A stretch of DNA of 6,274 nucleotides from 13-1-40CM-64-14 sp036393975 (lineage in GTDB: Bacteria; Sysuimicrobiota; Sysuimicrobiia; Sysuimicrobiales; Kaftiobacteriaceae): the NCBI GenBank assembly GCA_036393975.1, contig DASWFZ010000208.1:1-6274 (forward strand), read 5' to 3'. Every line of letters begins with the position of its first letter. The first letter of the stretch is position 1. A program made the position numbers and the translations under genes. A model generated the notes under the pieces. The model was not told the DNA's origin. It saw only the letters and a list, made by a program, of their open reading frames with translations, and ran no database searches. This document shows positions 1-6,093 of the stretch, piece after piece.

Positions 1-1607
1 GGCATCGCGGGATCGTGACGGAAGCGGTCCTCGCGGCCAAAGTTCACCAGAACCAGCTCCCGGGCAATGCGGCGAAGAGCCGCATTCGCCGCGCGCACCT
101 GAGGATCCGCCACCGCCGCTGTCCCCAGCTCAGAGCAGTGCCCCGCAAACCGGTCGAGTGCGCCCTCGAGTGCCGCAAGTTCCTCAGCCACCGGCGCGAG
201 ATCGAACATCTCGCCGGCGACCTGTTGGTACTGGGCGACCGTGTGCGCAAACTCCCGTGTCGTGGCGCGGAAATCCAGAGGGTGCACGGGGGCGTTGAGG
301 ACCCGCACCAGCGTCGTGACGTACGCCTTCAAATCCCGGAGGAGATTCCCCTCATCGAAGATCTCCAGCGTGTCATCCTCGGTGTGCCAGGCGATGTTCG
401 CCCCGCACCCCCCGACCGGATAATAGCCTTTGGCCTTCAGCAGGCTCTTGGGCATCGTCGAGAACAGCATGAAGAATCCGCTGATCCCGAGATTGTTGAA
501 CGACCAGTCACCCGCGCGGTGCGGCCGTTCGCCCGCGGAGGCCTGCCCGGTCGCGTCGCGGATCGCGCGCTGGCAGATGTCCACCGTCTCGGGCATCCAG
601 GAGATGTCCTCATACTCGGTGGCCCAGCGGCAACCCGGCGAGTCGATGTTCATGTGCGCCACGCACCGCTCGACCAGATCGAGGGCAAACGTGTCTGCGT
701 ACCACGTCGACCCCGCATACCGACCGGTGGAATGACCCGCCCACCACGCGATGCGCAGCGTCCGCCGCAGCTGGCTGCGGTGTGCCCAGAAAATCCGCGC
801 CAGTTCCAACAACGCGGCATTCCCGGTCGCGTTGTCCCCGATGCCCACGTGCCAGGAGTCGACGTGCCCGTGGGCGAGGACGAACTCCTCAGGCGCCTCG
901 GTGCCGCGGATCTCGGCCACCACCACCGGACAGCGCATCCAGCCCTCTTGCAGCAGCGTGTGGACAGCGACATCCAGCCCCTCCCGTACCATCGCGATGA
1001 GCGCGTCGCCATCAGGCCGATTCACGCTGACCACGGCGACGTGGGGTTTGCGCGGCAGCGAGTCGAGATCGGGTGCTCCCCACACCGTGGTGCAGATCAT
1101 TTCGTGGATCGCCTGCCCAGGGTGGATGAAGATGATCGCCGTCGCCCCGTGCTGTTGCAGACCCAGCACTTTCTGGGGGGAGGGAAACCCTTCCGTCAGC
1201 ACGATGCGGCCGGCCAGCGGCCCCACGTCGGAGGGCAACGCCGCATCGAAGCTGTCCGTAAGCGGCGCGCCGCTCGCAGACGGTACGTAAACTACGCGGC
1301 CTCGCACCGGCGTGCCATTGGTCGATCGCGAAAACGCCGGCGTCTTCGCCCGCAGCGCCATGCGCTTAGGGGCCACGACGTCCACGGAGGCCTTTTGGGG
1401 GACGCTGAGGTAGAGCAGCGGTTCATAGACGGTATGAGGAACCCCCCAAGACGACAACCGCGCCGCGATTTCGCGGGCGGCCGTGCGCTCATCCGCGCTA
1501 CCAGACTCGCGGACGAGTGTTGAGAACCGGTGGATCAACTCGCGAGGTCCGTCCAGCGACACTGCCGCCCGTAAAGCAGGTTCGGATGTATCGACGTAGA
1601 CCACCAC
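1..1607 (-). CDS. M28-family metallopeptidase homologue (GCPII-like, PA domain), C-terminus cut by window edge
   Basis: The reading frame is open for 535 codons from GTG 1607 to the left edge with no stop. The start is chosen because a perfect AAAGGAGG lies 6 bases upstream; a second GTG follows directly at 1604. No signal peptide or membrane segment is visible, so the protein is probably cytoplasmic. Residues about 10-80 form an N-terminal segment. A PA-like insert follows (about 85-225, with GRIVLTEG at 133-140), then the peptidase core (about 235-435) and a helical tail resembling the TfR-dimer region. Core motifs match glutamate carboxypeptidase II: HVDSW (H248, D250), GDNATG (D258), NID (D322) and WHTEDDT (H408), in the positions of GCPII H377, D387, D453 and H553. 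RRT at 281-283 anchors an ungapped alignment in which the GCPII Glu424-Glu425 pair becomes H292-S293. Family membership is clear. Hydrolytic activity is uncertain, and it may be a variant-metal-site enzyme or a non-catalytic binding protein. It starts 2 bases after the regulator's stop codon and is the last gene seen in the operon. Confidence 0.9.
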   Translation of the reverse strand, partial: MVVYVDTSEPALRAAVSLDGPRELIHRFSTLVRESGSADERTAAREIAARLSSWGVPHTVYEPLLYLSVPQKASVDVVAPKRMALRAKTPAFSRSTNGTPVRGRVVYVPSASGAPLTDSFDAALPSDVGPLAGRIVLTEGFPSPQKVLGLQQHGATAIIFIHPGQAIHEMICTTVWGAPDLDSLPRKPHVAVVSVNRPDGDALIAMVREGLDVAVHTLLQEGWMRCPVVVAEIRGTEAPEEFVLAHGHVDSWHVGIGDNATGNAALLELARIFWAHRSQLRRTLRIAWWAGHSTGRYAGSTWYADTFALDLVERCVAHMNIDSPGCRWATEYEDISWMPETVDICQRAIRDATGQASAGERPHRAGDWSFNNLGISGFFMLFSTMPKSLLKAKGYYPVGGCGANIAWHTEDDTLEIFDEGNLLRDLKAYVTTLVRVLNAPVHPLDFRATTREFAHTVAQYQQVAGEMFDLAPVAEELAALEGALDRFAGHCSELGTAAVADPQVRAANAALRRIARELVLVNFGREDRFRHDPAM

Positions 1608-1621
1608 TTCTATCCTCCTTT
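1608..1621 (-). promoter_or_regulatory. Ribosome-binding site of the M28 gene
   Basis: On the minus strand AAAGGAGG (1621-1614) is followed by six bases and then GTG 1607. The site lies inside the last codons and stop codon of the regulator gene, so the two are probably translationally coupled. It decides the GTG start, since no ATG is available nearby in this frame. Confidence 0.85.
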
Positions 1622-2098
1622 GTGCCGCAGCGTCTGCGCCGGCGGCAACCAATCGTAGCTTTGCTTTGTGATCTCCAAGACCAACGACGTCTCGGTATGC
1701 GTCAGCCCGGGTACCCCGGCCAGGTCGGAGAGCAGAAAGTGCAGGAGGTCCTGCATGGAGGGCAAGATTACCTCAATGATGTAGTCGAATGTGCCGGTCG
1801 TGATGGCCACGTAGCGCACGGGGGTTAACCGCAGCAGGTGCGCGCGGGCCTGGGACATCTTCTGGCGGGAGACGTTGAGCCCAATGATCGACACGACCTC
1901 CATCCCCACTTTGGAGGGAGTCGCGACGCCCACAATGCGCAGGTGTCCTTCGGCGAGCAACCGCCCGACGCGCTTGCGGACGGTCCCTTCGGCGAGGCGG
2001 AATTTCTCGGCAATCGCGCTGTACGCCATCCGTCCGTCGCGCTGGAGCAGCCGGATGATCTCCAGGTCCAGCGGGTCCAGCTCCGAATGGCGAGGCAT
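1610..2098 (-). CDS. Lrp/AsnC-family transcriptional regulator
   Basis: This 162-residue protein has the usual length and layout of the Lrp/AsnC family. The N-terminal winged helix-turn-helix (about 8-55) begins with the family-typical LDPLDLEIIRLLQRDGR, and the probable recognition helix is at about 36-50. The C-terminal RAM ligand-binding and oligomerisation domain (about 65-145) contains GTFDYIIEV and the GVPGLTHTETSLVL-like terminal strand region. Such proteins bind DNA as dimers or higher oligomers and sense amino acids or related small molecules. The ATG start overlaps the preceding ATPase stop by one base (TGATG) and has AGGAGG seven bases upstream. Its position between a peptide transporter and a peptidase suggests it regulates this operon, perhaps including itself. 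The effector and the operator cannot be read from this window; the operator would be expected upstream of the operon, off the right edge. Confidence 0.95.
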   Translation of the reverse strand: MPRHSELDPLDLEIIRLLQRDGRMAYSAIAEKFRLAEGTVRKRVGRLLAEGHLRIVGVATPSKVGMEVVSIIGLNVSRQKMSQARAHLLRLTPVRYVAITTGTFDYIIEVILPSMQDLLHFLLSDLAGVPGLTHTETSLVLEITKQSYDWLPPAQTLRHKGG

Positions 2099-3117
2099 CA
2101 GCGTGCCTCCTGCGCTGATGACACGTTGTCATGAGGCTGGCCCGCATCGTCGGGGTAGAGGTGGCACGCCACCTGGACGCTGCCGACCTGCTGCAGCGGC
2201 GGCCGCACGTGGCGGCAGACATCCATGACCTCCGGGCACCGGTCCGCAAAGGGGCAGCCCGGCGGCAGATGAAACGGCGTCGGGACGGAATCTGCTACGC
2301 GGACCGCGCGGCGCGGCGCTTCGGGGTCGGGGTCGGGGACGGCTGAGACCAGCGCCTGCGTGTAGGGATGGCGGGGGTGCTCGATGAGCTCCGCGGTCGG
2401 CCCGATCTCGCAAATCGTGCCGAGGTACATGACCGCCGTGCGGGTGCACATGTACCGCAGCAGCGCGAGATCATGCGAGATGTAGATACTCGTGAGGGAG
2501 CGTTCCTGTTCGATCTCATGCATCAGGTTCAGCACCCCGGCGCGGATGCTGACATCGAGCATCGACACGGGTTCGTCAGCCACAAGGAGCGCGGGATCCG
2601 TCAGCAAGGCCCTCGCAATGACGACGCGCTGCAGCTGCCCGCCGCTGAGCTGATGGGGATACTTTAAGAAGAACAGTTCCGGGGGATTCAGGTGCACTCG
2701 ATGCAACGCGTCGGTGACCTTCCCCACGCGCTGGGCGGCGGTCGCACCGATCCTGTGGATGATGAGCGGCTCCAGTAGGGCCCGTAGAACTGTAAAACGC
2801 GGGTTGAGGGCTTCGTAGGGGTTCTGAAAGACGAGTTGTGCCTGGCGACGAAACGCCAGAAGCTCGTCTCCCTCGAGTCCGGCAATATCGCGCCCCGCAA
2901 ACAGGATCACACCCGCTGTGGGCTGCAGGAGCTTTAAGACGAGCCGTGCGGTCGTAGTCTTCCCGCACCCGCTCTCCCCAGCTATGCCCAGACTGTTGCC
3001 GCTGTGCACGGTGAAGGAGATGCCGTTGACCGCGTGCACTGTCCTCCGAGCGCCCAGCACCCCGCCGTGCAACGGGTACTCCTTGTACAGCTCAGTGACC
3101 TCGAGCAGCACGCTCAT
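2098..3117 (-). CDS. dppF: Dpp/Opp-type ABC transporter ATP-binding protein (F subunit)
   Basis: This 339-residue cytoplasmic ATPase is the second nucleotide-binding subunit of a peptide importer. Visible motifs are Walker A GESGCGKT (47-54), Q-loop Q98 in QNPYEALNPR, signature LSGGQ (157-161), Walker B ALLVADEP (176-183), the D-loop in SMLDVS and H-loop H215. The C-terminal oligopeptide-transporter extension includes HPYTQAL (250-256) and a four-cysteine set (C288, C294, C301, C318) typical of Opp/Dpp ATPases. The F assignment over D rests on the PYEALNPR segment, the SMLDVSIRAGVLNLM region and gene order. The start ATG overlaps the D-subunit stop as ATGA, with GGGGAG six bases upstream. All catalytic motifs are intact, so it should form a working heterodimer with the neighbouring D subunit. 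The substrate class (di-, oligopeptide or another Dpp-family ligand such as nickel or opines) cannot be set from this subunit. Confidence 0.95.
   Translation of the reverse strand: MSVLLEVTELYKEYPLHGGVLGARRTVHAVNGISFTVHSGNSLGIAGESGCGKTTTARLVLKLLQPTAGVILFAGRDIAGLEGDELLAFRRQAQLVFQNPYEALNPRFTVLRALLEPLIIHRIGATAAQRVGKVTDALHRVHLNPPELFFLKYPHQLSGGQLQRVVIARALLTDPALLVADEPVSMLDVSIRAGVLNLMHEIEQERSLTSIYISHDLALLRYMCTRTAVMYLGTICEIGPTAELIEHPRHPYTQALVSAVPDPDPEAPRRAVRVADSVPTPFHLPPGCPFADRCPEVMDVCRHVRPPLQQVGSVQVACHLYPDDAGQPHDNVSSAQEAR
2099..2111 (-). promoter_or_regulatory. Ribosome-binding site of the Lrp/AsnC gene
   Basis: AGGAGG at 2111-2106 on the minus strand lies seven bases before ATG 2098, inside the 3' end of the upstream ATPase gene. 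It is a strong independent initiation site, so the regulator can be well translated even though it sits deep in the operon. Confidence 0.8.
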
Positions 3118-4142
3118 GGTGCGCTCCCCGTGTGCGTGGCGCTGAGGCGGGCAAATGCCTCACTCGCTTGGGTGCGCAGTAACGCGGCTTCACTCGCGCG
3201 GTGGCAGGCGGAGGCCTGGCCGCCCGCGGCAGGCCGCAGCGCAGGATCCTCGGTCCAACAGCGGTCGATGACAAACGGGCAGCGCGGGGCAAACGCGCAC
3301 CCCTGCGGCGGACGGGCCAGGTCGGGGGGGAATCCTTCGATGGGCACCAAGGGGCCGGCCTCCGCCCGCAAGCTGGGGAACGCGTTGCGTAGCCCCATCG
3401 TGTACGGGTGCTGAGGGGTAGTGAAGACCTGACGGACGCTGCCGGTTTCGACGATGCGCCCCGCGTACATGACCGCCACGTCGTCGCACAGATCGGCCAC
3501 GACCGAGATGTCGTGCGTGATCAGCAGCAGGCTGAGGTGCAGCGTCTTTTGCAACTCGCGGAGAATTCGCAGCACTTGGTGCTGCACGATGACATCCAAT
3601 GCGGTCACCGGTTCGTCGGCGATCAGCATCTGTGGGGACAGCGCCAACGCCATGGCAATCACGACCCGCTGCTTCATCCCACCGGACAGCTCGTGCGGGT
3701 ACAGGCGCGTTCGGCTGGACTCCAAGCCCACCTGGGCAAACAGGCGCTGGGAGAGATCACGCGCCTGCTCACGTGACAGCCCGCCCCGCAGCTGCATGGT
3801 CTCGATCATCTGATCCCCGACGCGATACACCGGATCCAGACTATCCATCGCCGCCTGCGGCACCATGGCGATGCGACGCCACCGATAGGCATTTTGCGCG
3901 TCAGAGGACAAGGCCAGCAGATCCTCTCCTTCAAAGCGCACGGTCCCCCCGAGGATCAGCGCGTTCTTGGGCAGCACTCCGATGACCGCGCGGGCTAAGG
4001 TGGTCTTGCCACATCCGCTCTCGCCCACCAGGCCCATCGCGCGCCCATGTTCGACAGCGAGCGTGACTCCGCGCACCGCGTGGACGAGGCCGTGGCTCGT
4101 CTGATATTGGATCGTCAGATTCTCGATCTCTAACTGCGCCAC
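3114..4142 (-). CDS. dppD: Dpp/Opp-type ABC transporter ATP-binding protein (D subunit)
   Basis: This 342-residue cytoplasmic ATPase pairs with the F subunit to power peptide import. Motifs in order: Walker A GESGCGKT (40-47), Q-loop Q96 in MVPQAAMDSLDP, signature LSGGMKQR (152-159), Walker B QMLIADEP (171-178), D-loop ALD (181-183), H-loop H210, and HPYT (245-248) before the C-terminal oligopeptide extension. LSGGMKQR and VPQAAMDSLDP are typical of DppD/OppD. Four cysteines (C282, C288, C295, C313) lie in the extension, a region reported to hold an iron-sulphur cluster in some homologues. The start is GTG 4142, supported by AGGAGG five bases upstream, only 9 bases after the C permease's stop. 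Length is normal and nothing is missing. The last 25 or so residues beyond the cysteine region show no recognised motif. Confidence 0.95.
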   Translation of the reverse strand: MAQLEIENLTIQYQTSHGLVHAVRGVTLAVEHGRAMGLVGESGCGKTTLARAVIGVLPKNALILGGTVRFEGEDLLALSSDAQNAYRWRRIAMVPQAAMDSLDPVYRVGDQMIETMQLRGGLSREQARDLSQRLFAQVGLESSRTRLYPHELSGGMKQRVVIAMALALSPQMLIADEPVTALDVIVQHQVLRILRELQKTLHLSLLLITHDISVVADLCDDVAVMYAGRIVETGSVRQVFTTPQHPYTMGLRNAFPSLRAEAGPLVPIEGFPPDLARPPQGCAFAPRCPFVIDRCWTEDPALRPAAGGQASACHRASEAALLRTQASEAFARLSATHTGSAP

Positions 4143-4153
4143 GCGGTCCTCCT
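4143..4153 (-). promoter_or_regulatory. Ribosome-binding site of dppD
   Basis: AGGAGG at 4153-4148 on the minus strand, five bases before GTG 4142. It overlaps the stop codon of the upstream permease gene and fixes the GTG start. Confidence 0.8.
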
Positions 4154-5075
4154 ACCGCCGCCGCAGGCGGGGGAAGAGCAACTCTTCGTACCCGCGGCCG
4201 ATGAAGAATCCCGCCATCACGACCAGCATGATGCACACCCCCGGCGGCACGAACCACGCGAAGGCTTGCCGGGCCAGGGCCTGCGAGTTGTAGGCGTCTT
4301 GGAGCATGAATCCCCAGGAGATCACGCGGGGGTCCCCAAACCCGAGAAAGCTGATGCTGGCTTCGGTGAGAATCGCCCACCCAATCGCGAGCGACCCGTA
4401 CAGGAAGGACAAGGGGAGAATGTTCGGCGCGATGTGCACAAACATCGTGCGGGCGTGCCCGGCCCCGAGCACGCGGGCGGCCTCGACGTAGGAGCGGCTC
4501 CGCAACGACAGCACTTGCGCGCGGATGACCCGCCCTGTATCGCGCCACAGCAACAGCGTGATAACGAGCACTGTGTTCCAGATACTGGGCCCGAGGAACG
4601 CGACCAGCACCACGGCCATGGGCAGGAAGGGAATGCCAAACGCCACATCCGTCACGCGCATCAACAGCCCATCGACCCAGCCGCCGTAGTACCCGGCCAC
4701 TAGGCCCACGAACGTGCCGACCACGACGACACCGAACGCAGCGGCAAACCCAACCAGCAGCGCTGCCCGGGCCCCAAACAGCAGCTGCGAGAAAATGTCA
4801 CGGCCCAGGTTGGTCGTCCCGAGCCAGTGCGCGGCAGTGGGCGGAAGGTTGGCCGCTACCTCCCCGTCAGGCTGATAGATGAGCGCGTGGGGGTTATACG
4901 GCGCCACGAGCGGAGCGGCGAGCGCGACGACAGCGAACACCGCGTACACGAGTAATCCGATGGACGCGTACCGGTCGCCACGCGCGACGACCCAGGCCAC
5001 CCGCAGCGCCTCGCGCCATGGCGCCGTCGCGCGAGCCCACTGGGGCCACTCTGCGGCGCGTTCACCGCCGTTCAT
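4152..5075 (-). CDS. dppC: Dpp/Opp-type ABC transporter permease (C subunit)
   Basis: This 307-residue inner-membrane protein has the DppC/OppC layout. A hydrophilic N-terminus is followed by a first membrane segment (about 37-59), an extracytoplasmic stretch with the family motif HWLGTTNLGRDIFSQLLFGAR (83-103, split here as HWLGTTNLGRD and IFSQLLFGAR), and then hydrophobic segments at about 104-129, 137-161, 165-178, 219-243 and 278-297. The cytoplasmic coupling (EAA) loop is well conserved as EAARVLGAGHAR plus MFVHIAPN (198-217), which contacts the ATPases. SFLGFGDP and WGFMLQDAY (242-262) are also family-typical. It forms the substrate channel with the B permease. The ATG lies inside the end of the B gene (14-base overlap) with only a weak GGGTGAG upstream, so its translation is probably coupled to B. 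Substrate specificity is not visible. Confidence 0.95.
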   Translation of the reverse strand: MNGGERAAEWPQWARATAPWREALRVAWVVARGDRYASIGLLVYAVFAVVALAAPLVAPYNPHALIYQPDGEVAANLPPTAAHWLGTTNLGRDIFSQLLFGARAALLVGFAAAFGVVVVGTFVGLVAGYYGGWVDGLLMRVTDVAFGIPFLPMAVVLVAFLGPSIWNTVLVITLLLWRDTGRVIRAQVLSLRSRSYVEAARVLGAGHARTMFVHIAPNILPLSFLYGSLAIGWAILTEASISFLGFGDPRVISWGFMLQDAYNSQALARQAFAWFVPPGVCIMLVVMAGFFIGRGYEELLFPRLRRR

Positions 5076-6045
5076 GGCTCACCCGCGGGTCGAGCACGCT
5101 GTAGAGCACGTCGGCCACGAAGTTCATGACGATCATGACGACGGCGATGAAGAAAAACGCCGCTTGCGCCACCGGGTAGTCCTTGGCGGCAACTGCTCGG
5201 ATCAGCGCGCGGCCCAGTCCCGGCCAGGAAAACACGGTCTCCACGATGACGTTACCGCCGATGGCATACCCGACCCCCAGGGCAAAGGCCGTCACCACGG
5301 GCAGCAGCGCGTTGCGGGCCGCGTGCCGCAACAGGATGCTGCGTTCGGGCAACCCGCGCATGCGGCAGAAGGTGATGAAGTCTTCATCCATCACCTCTAA
5401 CATGGTGCTACGCATCAGCAGGGTCGGCAGGCCCTGCAAGTACAAGGCCAGCGTCACTGTAGGCAGAGTGAGGTGGCGCACGAAATCCGCCGACCAAACT
5501 TGCGCCGACCAGCTGGCATACATGCTGCCGGGACTCGTCGCCCCCGTCGAGGGAAACCAATGAAGGTTGAAACTGAAAATGGCCAGCGCGAGCATGCCGA
5601 CCCAAAACTCCGGCGCCGCGCGGGTGGCTAACACCGCCGGAATCCCCCACCCCTCGACCCAGGTGCCACGGCGCGCCGCCAGCACAGCCCCGCCGAAGAT
5701 GCCCACGAGATAGGCGAGGGCCAGCGCGGAGAATGTGAGGGCCAGAGTGTTGGGGAGGACCTGGCCCAGCACCTGGCTCACCGGCTCCCGGCTGAAAAAC
5801 GATCGGCCGAATTCCCCGCGCACCAGGTTCTGGAGGTAGACGCCATACTGCACGTACAGCGGCTGGTCCAATCCGAACTGACGCTTCAGCGCACGTTCCA
5901 TGTCCGCGGTGAAGGTAGGATCGATGTAGGCGACCAGCGGGTTCCCGGGCATGAGACGGAAAATCAAGAAGAGCAGGGTCGCCACGACCCACAGCACCAA
6001 CACGGTCTGGGCCAATCGGCTGAGGACAAACGACAGGCGGGTCAC
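5062..6045 (-). CDS. dppB: Dpp/Opp-type ABC transporter permease (B subunit)
   Basis: This 327-residue inner-membrane protein has the DppB/OppB layout. The first membrane segment (about 9-31) runs into the typical LMPGNP (31-36), followed by the FGLDQPLYVQYGVYLQNLV-like region (57-75), GEFGRSF (78-84) and hydrophobic segments at about 99-124, 133-158, 192-212, 247-268 and 293-316. The coupling loop is recognisable (about 223-252) but begins FITFCRMRG where most family members have a YVRTARAKG-like sequence; the rest (LPERSILLRHAARNALLPVV) is normal. The protein ends with the conserved DPR (319-321). The start is GTG 6045, the only one placing the N-terminus at the usual family distance from the first membrane helix. 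No convincing ribosome-binding site precedes it, and a strong stem-loop ends nine bases upstream. It pairs with the C permease to form the channel. Confidence 0.95.
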   Translation of the reverse strand: MTRLSFVLSRLAQTVLVLWVVATLLFLIFRLMPGNPLVAYIDPTFTADMERALKRQFGLDQPLYVQYGVYLQNLVRGEFGRSFFSREPVSQVLGQVLPNTLALTFSALALAYLVGIFGGAVLAARRGTWVEGWGIPAVLATRAAPEFWVGMLALAIFSFNLHWFPSTGATSPGSMYASWSAQVWSADFVRHLTLPTVTLALYLQGLPTLLMRSTMLEVMDEDFITFCRMRGLPERSILLRHAARNALLPVVTAFALGVGYAIGGNVIVETVFSWPGLGRALIRAVAAKDYPVAQAAFFFIAVVMIVMNFVADVLYSVLDPRVSHERR

Positions 6046-6054
6046 GGGATGATG

Positions 6055-6085
6055 CCGGGGCGGGAGGGAAGCGCTCCCGCCCCGG
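6055..6085 (-). promoter_or_regulatory. GC-rich intercistronic stem-loop between binding-protein and permease genes
   Basis: A perfect 12-bp inverted repeat (CCGGGGCGGGAG at 6055-6066 and its complement at 6074-6085) encloses a 7-base loop. Eleven of the twelve pairs are G-C. It begins 8 bases after the binding-protein stop codon and ends 9 bases before the permease start. In the direction of transcription it is followed by CATCATCCC rather than a run of T, so it is not a classical intrinsic terminator. The likely role, inferred from position, is to protect the 3' end of the binding-protein message or cause partial termination. Either would make the binding protein more abundant than the membrane subunits, as is known for the malE-malF type of gap. 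Confidence 0.8.
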
Positions 6086-6093
6086 TCTAGTCT

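Noticed and set aside
15..1523. A 502-codon open frame on the plus strand.
   Set aside because: It lies antisense to the M28 gene in high-GC DNA, where long shadow frames are expected. Its translation is very rich in Arg, His and Pro with no recognisable domain, while the opposite strand shows clear M28 motifs, a good ribosome-binding site and one continuous frame.
1602..1604. The second GTG of the M28 gene as the true start.
   Set aside because: Its spacing from AGGAGG (9 bases) is usable, but 6 bases to GTG 1607 is at least as good. The difference is one residue, so the upstream start was kept.
3004..3414. A 136-codon plus-strand frame opposite the DppD/DppF junction.
   Set aside because: It is a shadow frame with no family resemblance and no ribosome-binding site noticed. 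The minus-strand ATPases account for all of this sequence.
4152..4176. A small inverted repeat (CCGCC/GGCGG) at the end of the C permease gene.
   Set aside because: It is a 5-bp stem within arginine codons of the C-terminus, expected by chance in GC-rich sequence, and has no terminator features.
3931..4548. A 205-codon minus-strand frame overlapping the C permease and D ATPase genes.
   Set aside because: It is out of frame with two well-supported genes and has an Arg/Pro/Gly-rich composition typical of a GC-rich shadow frame. No hydrophobic or catalytic pattern is present.
6055..6085. Reading the stem-loop as an intrinsic transcription terminator ending the binding-protein transcript.
   Set aside because: No T-run follows the stem in the direction of transcription, and the same-strand permease gene follows at once with no promoter seen. 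Partial termination or transcript protection fits better.
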